From Gemmatimonadota bacterium (GTDB taxonomy: Bacteria > Gemmatimonadota > Gemmatimonadetes > Gemmatimonadales > Gemmatimonadaceae): a DNA stretch of 14,333 nucleotides. The stretch spans positions 1 to 14,333 of the forward strand of contig CANJOX010000035.1 in assembly GCA_947475795.1 (NCBI GenBank). Reading direction: 5' to 3'. The position numbers and the translations under genes are program-made. Shown here in pieces: positions 1-5,661 of the stretch (positions are counted from its first letter, which is position 1; each line of letters starts with the position of its first letter). The notes beneath the pieces are model-generated. The model was not told the DNA's origin, ran no database searches, and saw nothing but the letters and a program-made list of their open reading frames with translations.

Positions 1-472
1 CGGTGTTCACGGCGGTATCGAAGCCGAAGGTTGTGACGGTGCCCGGCACGTCATTGTCGATCGTCTTCGGGACGCTCACCACGCGCACACCCTTGGCGGC
101 CAGCTGCGAGGCAATCTTGAGCGAGCCGTCGCCGCCGATGGATATGATCGCCTCGATGCCAAGGTTGCGGGCGTTCTCAACCAGTTCGTCGGAGCGATCG
201 ATGTTCTTCCACGAGCCGTCCGCCTGCTGGATCGGATACGCGAACGGACTGCCGCGGTTGGTGGTCTTGATGATCGTGCCGCCCTGATTGGCGATCCCGC
301 GCACACTGTCCTCGGTGAGGGGGACAATTTCGTCTTCCCCAAGAAGACCGGCGAAGCCGCGCTTGATGCCGAGGACGTCCCAACCACGGGTCCGGGCAGA
401 AAGCACCGCCGCCCGGATGACCGCGTTGAGGCCCGGGGCGTCACCGCCGCCGGTGGAAATCGCAATCCGCAT
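1..472 (-). CDS. pfkA: 6-phosphofructokinase, N-terminal part (cut by window edge)
   Basis: This is the first 157 residues of a phosphofructokinase, the glycolytic enzyme that phosphorylates fructose 6-phosphate to fructose 1,6-bisphosphate in the cytoplasm. The reading frame starts at an ATG whose first base is 472 and stays open to the left edge. Visible family motifs are the N-terminal nucleotide-binding loop GGGDAPGLNAVIR (residues 8-20), GGTIIKTTNRG (64-74), the GGDGS loop (113-117) and PKTIDND (135-141), in which Asp139 is the expected catalytic base. Gly116 corresponds to E. coli Gly104, the position that is Asp in pyrophosphate-dependent enzymes, so ATP is the likelier phosphoryl donor although Lys136 is of the PPi/long-clade type. 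The gene is divergent from the prepilin gene. Family assignment is secure; donor specificity and gene symbol are inferences. Confidence 0.93.
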   Translation of the reverse strand, partial: MRIAISTGGGDAPGLNAVIRAAVLSARTRGWDVLGIKRGFAGLLGEDEIVPLTEDSVRGIANQGGTIIKTTNRGSPFAYPIQQADGSWKNIDRSDELVENARNLGIEAIISIGGDGSLKIASQLAAKGVRVVSVPKTIDNDVPGTVTTFGFDTAVNT

Positions 473-744
473 GTCAGAAGAGATGGATCAGGTGGGTTAA
501 GATGGTCACCGCAATCTATCGCATCGTCACGACATCAAGGCACGAAGAACGTTGGCGGACGCATCCGCACCCCGGCGCCGCCGCTGAGGCTGCTCGCGAG
601 GATCGCCAGCCCGGTGCCGCACCGTGCGGTGCGGCGGTGAGAGGGGCGTCGTTCGGATGACACGATCGGGCAACACCCGGCTGATACTGTCGTCCCGTGC
701 GACGATGCGCTCGCGGCAGCCCCCTTCCCGCTCACTCACCCACC
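473..744. other. Divergent intergenic region, pfk / prepilin
   Basis: This 272-base spacer must carry the promoters of both divergent neighbours. I see no convincing gene in it; the short frames crossing it are arginine-rich and resemble no family. It holds a hairpin at 616-635 with 8-bp arms (GCCGCACC / GGTGCGGC) and a four-base loop. A TGATACT-like -10 element lies near 680 for the rightward gene and TAGATT near 515 for the leftward gene, both without a good -35 box, so I do not call promoters. Confidence 0.5.
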
Positions 745-1200
745 ATGCCCCCTGCTCGGCACCCCACTCGGCGTACGGCCATCCGACACGGCAGCACGCT
801 CGTCGAACAGCTCGCCGTGCTCGCGCTCTGTAGCGGTGTGGCCGCTGTCGCCCTCACCTCGGGGGCATCACTCTTGGCCGCGCTCGATGTGTCGATGGCC
901 TCACAGGAAACGGCCGCCCTGCTGGCGCTCGCCCGCGATCATGCGATCGCCACGGGCACCCCCACGGCGGTCCGCTTCGACGCCGCCACCTCACGCGTGG
1001 TGATCCACGCGGCCGCCGACACGCTGGCCGCGGGCGACTTTCATGGCGGTGGGCTGACATTACAGAGCAGCCGCGACTCCCTCAGCTACGCCCCATCGGG
1101 GCTCGGCGTGGGCGCGGCCAATCTGCGCGTCATCCTCACGCGCGGCGGCCACGCCGACACCATCACCGTCTCACGGCTCGGCCGCGTGCAACGGCACTGA
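745..1200 (+). CDS. GspH/FimT-like prepilin (type IV pilin-like) protein
   Basis: A 151-residue protein with a type III (prepilin) signal: a basic leader (residues 1-15) ending in Gly16, then STLVE with Glu at +5 of the mature protein and a hydrophobic helix to about residue 45. This is the site cleaved and methylated by prepilin peptidase PilD. The C-terminal half has the GspH/FimT pattern: VRFDAATSRVVI, YAPSGLGVG, and a closing VSRLGRVQ. Minor pseudopilins of this type prime or tip type II secretion or type IV pilus fibres at the inner membrane. The ATG at 745 is chosen because it gives a short basic leader; an upstream ATG at 697 in frame would add 16 residues. The +1 residue is Ser rather than the usual Phe. 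No other pilus gene lies in the window. It converges on the helicase gene with 14 bases between stops. Confidence 0.82.
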   Translation: MPPARHPTRRTAIRHGSTLVEQLAVLALCSGVAAVALTSGASLLAALDVSMASQETAALLALARDHAIATGTPTAVRFDAATSRVVIHAAADTLAAGDFHGGGLTLQSSRDSLSYAPSGLGVGAANLRVILTRGGHADTITVSRLGRVQRH

Positions 1201-1222
1201 CCGGCGTCGCCGGATCAGGTGC
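1194..1222. terminator. Possible bidirectional hairpin spanning two convergent stop codons
   Basis: GCAC-TGA-CCGGCG pairs with CGCCGG-a-TCA-g-GTGC around a single-base centre at 1207, leaving A1214 and G1218 bulged. The stop codon of the prepilin gene (1198-1200) pairs with the reverse-strand stop of the helicase (1215-1217). The fold is available to transcripts from both sides. There is no T tract, so intrinsic termination is uncertain. Confidence 0.4.
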
Positions 1223-2375
1223 CGAAGTCGAACCCCGGCACGCTCACGCGCGGAATCTCCTGACCGATCGTGCGCTCAATGGTGCGCACCATGCCGATTT
1301 CTTCCGCCGACATAAACGTGTACGCGTCACCCGTGCTCGCCGCGCGGCCAGTACGGCCGATCCGGTGCACGTAGTCTTCCGGCTGCTGCGGCACATCGAA
1401 ATTGATCACGTGCGTGATCCCCGAAATATCGAGCCCGCGCTGCGCAATGTCGGTAGCCACCAGCACCCGCAGCTTACCCGACTTGAAATCCTCGAGCGCC
1501 GCCATCCGCTCGCGCTGCGACTTGTCGGCATGCATGGCGCCGGCCTTCACGCCTGCCCGCTCCAGATCCTGCACCACGCGGTCGGCGCCACTTTTGGTGC
1601 GCGTAAACACGAGCACGGAGTCGTGCGCCTCCTTGGTGAGGAGATGCACCAGCAGGTCGTTCTTGCGCCCCCGCGGCACTGGGTACACCGCGTGCGTGAC
1701 CGTGGTGGCGGCCGACGAGCGACGACCCAGCTGCACCACCACCGGCTTGCGGAGATACTTGCGCGCCAACGCTTCGACTTCCGGCGGCATCGTCGCGCTG
1801 AAGAGCAGCGTCTGGCGATACTTCGGGATCTGCTCCACGATCCGGTTGAGCTGCGGGGCGAACCCCATGTCGAGCATACGGTCCGCTTCATCGAGGACCA
1901 GCGTCTCGAGGTACGAGAAGTCCACGTTGCGCTTCTCGAGGTGATCGAGCAGGCGTCCCGGAGTCGCCACGACGACATCCACGCCGCTGCGCAACGCGCG
2001 CTCCTGCGGCTCGTAGCCGACGCCACCGAACACGGGGATCACATCCACCGGCGCGTACTTCGAGTACTTGCGGACGCTCTCCTCAACCTGGAGACACAGC
2101 TCCCGGGTGGGCGTGAGCACCAGCACGCGCGTGCGGCGCGGTCCACCGAGCAGGCGATGCACCATCGGCAGCGTGAAGCTCGCCGTCTTGCCGGTGCCCG
2201 TCTGGGCGAGACCGATCAGGTCACGCCCCTTCAGCGCGACCGGAATGGCATCGCGCTGGATCGGCGTGGGACGCTCATAGCCGGCATCAGCGAGCGCGGC
2301 GAGCAGAGGTTGGGCGAGGCCCAGATCGGCGAACGTAGTATCGTCGATCAGCGTGTCAGGGTCGATTGCAGTCAT
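1215..2375 (-). CDS. DEAD-box ATP-dependent RNA helicase, minimal core
   Basis: A complete 386-residue DEAD-box helicase that uses ATP to unwind short RNA duplexes, typically in ribosome assembly, mRNA decay or cold adaptation. All motifs are present in order: Q motif FADLGL...GYERPTPIQ (15-40), motif I AQTGTGKT (57-64), Ia PTREL (89-93), Ib TPGRLLD (138-144), II DEAD (162-165), III SAT (193-195), IV VLVFTRTK (254-261), V TDIAQRGLD (308-316) and VI HRIGRTGR (337-344). It ends about 40 residues after motif VI, so it lacks the basic C-terminal tail of many RhlE, CsdA or SrmB proteins. RhlE is the nearest recognisable subgroup, but I give no symbol. It lies 41 bases downstream of the toroid-like gene on the same strand, so the two are probably co-transcribed. 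The ATG start follows a pyrimidine-rich leader without an SD. Confidence 0.96.
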   Translation of the reverse strand: MTAIDPDTLIDDTTFADLGLAQPLLAALADAGYERPTPIQRDAIPVALKGRDLIGLAQTGTGKTASFTLPMVHRLLGGPRRTRVLVLTPTRELCLQVEESVRKYSKYAPVDVIPVFGGVGYEPQERALRSGVDVVVATPGRLLDHLEKRNVDFSYLETLVLDEADRMLDMGFAPQLNRIVEQIPKYRQTLLFSATMPPEVEALARKYLRKPVVVQLGRRSSAATTVTHAVYPVPRGRKNDLLVHLLTKEAHDSVLVFTRTKSGADRVVQDLERAGVKAGAMHADKSQRERMAALEDFKSGKLRVLVATDIAQRGLDISGITHVINFDVPQQPEDYVHRIGRTGRAASTGDAYTFMSAEEIGMVRTIERTIGQEIPRVSVPGFDFGT

Positions 2376-2416
2376 GTGGTGAGAGGAAAGCTAATCGATC
2401 CGGCCGCCGGGGAAGG

Positions 2417-3592
2417 CTAGACCAGCGCGATCTCCCGACCGCACAGCTGGGCGACCAGTGCCAGCCGGAAGGTGACATCGGCCGAAAAGGCCCCGAGCGA
2501 GGCTTCCCCGAAGTCCGGATCGGACAGCGGGAGCAACGGCCACGACCAGACGGGAACGTGCTCGGGCATCACGACCGACCGCGGCGGCGTCCAGATCTGC
2601 TTGCGGTCGCGGTCGTCCAGCAACCGGTCGAGCAGCTTGCACCAGCCGTCATGCCGCTTGAGGAAGCCGAGCCGGGCCATGATCTCCAGCCACCCCAGGG
2701 AGGATACCATGTCGGCATCCATGGCGTTGCGCGTCGGCAGCAGGTCGCCGAGCACCAGGTGCGGCTGCTCGAGCAGATGCGGCCCCACCTGCTGCATCGG
2801 CTGCTGGCGCGGCCACGGCTGGATCACGAAACGGAAAAGCCGATCCATGAACTCATGGTGCTCGCTGCGGAACTGCGGCATGTAGGCCAGCATCACCAGC
2901 AAATGGAACGACGGCGCCGTCACCTCGGGGGGCAGGACGTGCTGGTTCCCGATCCGGATCCACGGCTTCTGCGCCAGCGGTGACTTGAGGAACGGCATGA
3001 CCCGGTCCACCAGACGCCGCGCAGCGCCGCGCAGTCGGGGATCGCTCTCGTAGCCGGCCTGAGCCAACGCCGCGGCGGCCGCCTCCCGCAACAGCAACCG
3101 GCCACGCCGGATCAAGTCGTCGTCCCACGTGGCGGGCATCATCTCCGCCAGAAACGCCGGATCGTCGTCCTCGGCCAGCAGCCGGAACAGCAGCCGCTTG
3201 GTGGCACTCAGCCCGGGGCTGTCAGGATCCCACCCCAGTTCGAGCAGCCGCCGGTACGCCGGAATCGTCCCGACCCCGACCACCGTGGTACCAGATGGGA
3301 CGGTCAGCATCCCCCCCGGCCATTGGCCATCGCCGTCCTGCATCAACAGCAAGTGCCACCCCTGCCGGCTCCCGTAGGGAACCCTGCTCCACCCAGCGTC
3401 GGCCGCCGCTTTGGGAAAAAACGCCTTCGTGGCGCGAAACTGTACCGATGACGACGCTGTTTTGTACAGCCAACTCATCGGGACAGCGACTGGACCGGGA
3501 GGCGCCGGGGGTACCACCGGCGCCGGCGGGTGCAGCGGGAGCAGCGCGTCCAGCGGGACCGGAAGCGGCTCAGGCGCTGACATCGGCGACAT
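2417..3592 (-). CDS. Hypothetical protein, probable alpha/alpha-toroid (squalene-cyclase/prenyltransferase-like) fold
   Basis: A 391-residue protein from the ATG at 3592; a GTG at 3670 would add 26 residues with no coding character, and ATGs at 3583 and 3478 are alternatives. I do not recognise a named family. A Pro-rich stretch (about residues 9-38) leads into MSWLYKTASSSVQFRA, which resembles the opening helix of proteins built from squalene-cyclase-type repeats. There follows a QW-like motif, QDGDGQWPGG, then alternating helices such as AYRRLLELGWD and LGWLEIMARLGF, and a late LLDDRDRKQIW. These suggest an alpha/alpha barrel. No signal peptide, DxDD cyclase motif or zinc-site pattern stands out, so no enzyme activity is claimed. 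It is the first gene of a probable two-gene unit with the helicase. Its reality as a gene is well supported; fold is an inference. Confidence 0.75.
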   Translation of the reverse strand: MSPMSAPEPLPVPLDALLPLHPPAPVVPPAPPGPVAVPMSWLYKTASSSVQFRATKAFFPKAAADAGWSRVPYGSRQGWHLLLMQDGDGQWPGGMLTVPSGTTVVGVGTIPAYRRLLELGWDPDSPGLSATKRLLFRLLAEDDDPAFLAEMMPATWDDDLIRRGRLLLREAAAAALAQAGYESDPRLRGAARRLVDRVMPFLKSPLAQKPWIRIGNQHVLPPEVTAPSFHLLVMLAYMPQFRSEHHEFMDRLFRFVIQPWPRQQPMQQVGPHLLEQPHLVLGDLLPTRNAMDADMVSSLGWLEIMARLGFLKRHDGWCKLLDRLLDDRDRKQIWTPPRSVVMPEHVPVWSWPLLPLSDPDFGEASLGAFSADVTFRLALVAQLCGREIALV

Positions 3593-3806
3593 CGAAGTCG
3601 GAAGGGTCACCTGTGCAAATTGCACTTCGACCGGCGGGTTCCGCCAGAGGCGAAGGGACGAACGGTACACAGCAAGTGACGAACTCTACCGTATAACACA
3701 CGAGGCTTAACACTTTGCATCACTGCTGCGTCTACTATCCGAGGCTCGCCGACGTCGCGACCGCGCCGTGCGCCGTGCCGAACGACCCACCCCGATCCGG
3801 ACTCTT
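3593..3806. promoter_or_regulatory. Divergent promoter region, toroid-like gene / Spy-like gene
   Basis: This 214-base spacer is visibly richer in A and T than its surroundings. For the rightward gene, TTAACA (3707-3712) and TACTAT (3733-3738) resemble -35 and -10 boxes, but the 20-base spacing is too long; TCTACT at 3731 would give 18. For the leftward gene, the reverse strand reads TGT-TATACG (hexamer at 3695-3690), an extended -10-like element without a clear -35. A perfect 13-base dyad lies inside the leftward leader at 3613-3625. Confidence 0.4.
3613..3625. promoter_or_regulatory. 13-base perfect dyad GTGCAAATTGCAC, operator-like
   Basis: Two 6-base arms GTGCAA/TTGCAC flank a single A. 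It sits 21 bases upstream of the ATG at 3592 and downstream of the predicted leftward start point, where a repressor would block the toroid-like gene. AT-containing perfect dyads are unusual in sequence this GC-rich. No regulator gene is present to assign to it. Confidence 0.35.
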
Positions 3807-4217
3807 ATGAAGAATACGCTTCGCATGATTGCTGTGGCCGCGGCGCTCGCGGTCTCTGTCCCTGCCTACGCCCAGGGCGGCGGTGGCGGTGGTGGCGGTG
3901 GCCGCGGCGGCATGCAGGGGACGCCGGCCGAGCGGATGGCGCGTCAGAAGGAGCAGCTGTTCAAGGACATCACGCTCACCGCCACACAGTCCGCCAAAAT
4001 CGACACGGTGATGATGCAGGCCGGCGAGAAGCAGCAGGAAATGATGCAGGCGGCCCGCAGCGGCGGCGGCGACATGGCGACCATGCGCGAGTCGATGCAG
4101 AAGATGAACACGGAGCGGAACGATGCGCTCAAGGCGATTCTGACCGACGAACAGAAGAAGAAGTTCGACGAGAACCTCGCCGCGATGCCGCAGGGCGGAC
4201 GCCGCGGCGGTCTCTGA
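3807..4217 (+). CDS. Spy/CpxP-like periplasmic LTxxQ protein, Gly-rich and Met-rich
   Basis: A 136-residue exported protein. Residues 1-22 form a signal peptide (MKNTLR, hydrophobic core, cleavage after AYA). The mature part opens with an almost pure glycine tract (24-35), followed by a helical body with two LTxxQ motifs, LTATQ (57-61) and LTDEQ (112-116), the hallmark of the Spy/CpxP/ZraP group of periplasmic chaperones and metal-stress proteins. It ends GGRRGGL. The body has 13 methionines in the whole precursor, including two MM pairs. The ATG at 3807 is chosen because it gives a proper signal peptide; an in-frame upstream start at 3768 would bury it. It is monocistronic, with its own divergent promoter region and a strong terminator. 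Chaperone function is by family; a metal role is only suggested by the methionines. Confidence 0.82.
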   Translation: MKNTLRMIAVAAALAVSVPAYAQGGGGGGGGGRGGMQGTPAERMARQKEQLFKDITLTATQSAKIDTVMMQAGEKQQEMMQAARSGGGDMATMRESMQKMNTERNDALKAILTDEQKKKFDENLAAMPQGGRRGGL

Positions 4218-4237
4218 CCCCACGCAGGTGAGCAGAG

Positions 4238-4277
4238 CAGCACGGGGGGTGCCGATCGGCACCCCCCGTGCTGTTTT
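4238..4277 (+). terminator. Strong intrinsic terminator, 36-base perfect palindrome
   Basis: Positions 4238-4273 form a perfect palindrome with two 18-base arms, CAGCACGGGGGGTGCCGA and its complement, immediately followed by TTTT (4274-4277). It starts 21 bases after the stop of the Spy-like gene. This is the clearest Rho-independent terminator in the window. The mirror side has no A tract, so it works for the plus strand only. Confidence 0.9.
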
Positions 4278-4300
4278 CACGCTGAGCGCCGTGTCAGCTC

Positions 4301-4336
4301 CCGCGTCGGTTGCCGCGTCGGTTGCCGCGTCGGTTG
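4301..4336. repeat. Three exact tandem copies of a 12-bp unit
   Basis: CCGCGTCGGTTG is repeated three times without a mismatch (4301-4312, 4313-4324, 4325-4336), and a partial fourth copy begins CTGCGG. The array lies between the terminator of the Spy-like gene and the start of the hydrolase, so it is in the promoter or leader region of the latter. The period is close to, but not exactly, one helical turn. Confidence 0.9.
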
Positions 4337-4423
4337 CTGCGGCCGAGATTGACGCAGTCTCATGAATGCCCGTTCGTACCTCCCCGGTCCGCGTTCTGCG
4401 GCGTCCCCCGTGCCCCGACCCTG

Positions 4424-5278
4424 ATGCGCGGCGAGTTCGTCGATGTCGGTGGCGTCCGCCTGTACTGTTACGCGTTCGGCGAGCGCGGGGCCGGCGTACC
4501 GATCGTACTGATCCATGGGGCGTTCCTGTCCTCACACCTCTGGCAGGACGTGCTCCCGCGCCTGCCAAAGGGGCACCGGGTGCTGGTCCTCGACTTGCTG
4601 GGGCACGGCCGGAGCGATCCGGCCGGCTCCCTCCCGATGACCGTGGCGGCGCATGCCGCCCGGGCCGTGGCACTGCTTGACGTACTTGGCGTACACCGGG
4701 CCGCTCTGGTCGGTCATGGGATGGGGGCCGCCATCGCCACGGTGGTCGCCGCCACCCACCCGTCGCGCGTCGCGCAGCTGATGCTGGTCAGCCCCACGTT
4801 GGTGGGACGCGGACGCGCCGAGACCGCGCCGAACCGGCGGGTCGCCCGCCTCGCGACGCTGCTGCCGCTCTGGCATCGGCTGCCCCCGCCGTGGCTCGCG
4901 TCGGCGCTCCACACCGCGCTGCTGCCGGGGTACGCCCAGCGCGACATCGGCGCGCGCGCGCTCGACCTGTACCTCATGAGCGTCCGCACCCGCGACGGCC
5001 GCGCGTCGGCCGCCGCGCAGCTCCACGCGCTCGCCGCCTCGAGCGGCGATACGGCATCGGCGTTGGCCACCGCGGCGCTCCAGTGCCCGGTGATGCTGGT
5101 CACCTCCCCGGCCGATCCCTTCGTCCCCGCCGTGCAGGCCGCACGGCTGGCCGACCACCTGCGCACGGCCACCACCGCCGGTGTCGTGGTTCGCGAGCTG
5201 GCGGGCACGGCGCACGTCGCACCGGAAGAGGTCCCCGATCGGCTCGGCGCGCTCGTCGCGGAATTGCTCACGTCCTGA
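4424..5278 (+). CDS. Alpha/beta-hydrolase-fold protein lacking the nucleophile serine
   Basis: A 284-residue single-domain alpha/beta hydrolase. Visible are the oxyanion HG motif in VLIHGAF (28-34), the strand-4 DLLGHGRSD motif (57-65), the nucleophile elbow VGHGMGAA (96-103), a late Asp in SPADPF (Asp231) and the C-terminal His in GTAHVAPEE (His264). Normally the elbow is G-H-S-M-G; here residue 99 is Gly (codon GGG at 4718-4720), so the classic Ser-His-Asp triad is incomplete while Asp and His remain. The protein may be non-hydrolytic, or use a cofactor-free or binding mechanism. No signal peptide is seen. The ATG at 4424 puts the fold close to the N terminus; the frame is open from 4310, but the added residues are low-complexity arginine-rich. 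It is probably co-transcribed with the TPR gene 49 bases downstream. Confidence 0.88.
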   Translation: MRGEFVDVGGVRLYCYAFGERGAGVPIVLIHGAFLSSHLWQDVLPRLPKGHRVLVLDLLGHGRSDPAGSLPMTVAAHAARAVALLDVLGVHRAALVGHGMGAAIATVVAATHPSRVAQLMLVSPTLVGRGRAETAPNRRVARLATLLPLWHRLPPPWLASALHTALLPGYAQRDIGARALDLYLMSVRTRDGRASAAAQLHALAASSGDTASALATAALQCPVMLVTSPADPFVPAVQAARLADHLRTATTAGVVVRELAGTAHVAPEEVPDRLGALVAELLTS

Positions 5279-5281
5279 TGT

Positions 5282-5297
5282 GCACGGACTTCCGTGC
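5282..5297 (+). other. Small hairpin between hydrolase and TPR genes
   Basis: GCACGGA and TCCGTGC form 7-base arms around CT, starting four bases after the hydrolase stop codon. There is no T tract. It could moderate read-through into the TPR gene or protect the upstream mRNA end, but may be fortuitous. Confidence 0.35.
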
Positions 5298-5327
5298 GGT
5301 ACCACCCACTCTCTCCCAACCCGATTC

Positions 5328-5630
5328 ATGACCGACCGTCTCTCCACGATGCGCGCCATGGTGGCCAAACAGCCCGGCAATCCGCTAGCCCGCTTCGGGC
5401 TGGCCAATGAACTGCTCAAGGCCGGCCTGCACGCCGACGCCGTAGAGGAACTCGCCGCCTATCTCGCGCTACATGACGACGAGGGGAATGGCTGGCTGCG
5501 GTACGCCGACGCCCTGTCCGCGCTCGGACGACACGACGAGGCCCGCGCAGCCTGTGCGAAAGGCATCGACGCCGCCACACGGCACGGACACGGCACGCTG
5601 GTCGCGGAACTCGAGGAGCGGGAATTCTGA
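5328..5630 (+). CDS. Small tetratricopeptide-repeat protein
   Basis: A 100-residue protein made almost entirely of two TPR-like helix pairs: residues about 17-50 (NPLARFGLANELLKAGLHAD, then AVEELAAYLAL) and about 54-87 (GWLRYADALSALGRHDEA, then RAACAKGID). The typical TPR pattern of small residues (G/A at 8 and 20, F/Y at 11) is kept. There is no signal peptide or membrane segment, so it is likely a cytoplasmic protein-protein adaptor. The ATG at 5328 follows a pyrimidine-rich leader. The gene lies 49 bases after the hydrolase, suggesting one transcript, and converges on the kinase operon with 31 bases between stops. The partner cannot be read from sequence. Confidence 0.8.
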   Translation: MTDRLSTMRAMVAKQPGNPLARFGLANELLKAGLHADAVEELAAYLALHDDEGNGWLRYADALSALGRHDEARAACAKGIDAATRHGHGTLVAELEEREF

Positions 5631-5661
5631 CGAAGCCTCGTGCAGTGGGCAGGCGCACGGC

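Noticed and set aside
616..635. Hairpin in the pfk/prepilin spacer as a terminator
   Set aside because: Both flanking genes point away from it, it has no T tract, and no transcript should end there.
1365..2420. 351-codon plus-strand frame opposite the helicase
   Set aside because: It is the shadow of the DEAD-box gene, which has every expected motif.
4301..4336. CRISPR array
   Set aside because: The repeats are 12 bases long and directly adjacent, with no spacers and no cas genes.
3735..4673. 312-codon minus-strand frame across the Spy-like gene, terminator and hydrolase start
   Set aside because: It runs through a strong terminator palindrome and a tandem repeat and is antisense to two better-supported genes.
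5631..5661. Terminator between the TPR gene and the kinase operon
   Set aside because: Only a weak, bulged GCC..GTGC/GCAC..GGC pairing is possible and no T tract follows on either strand.
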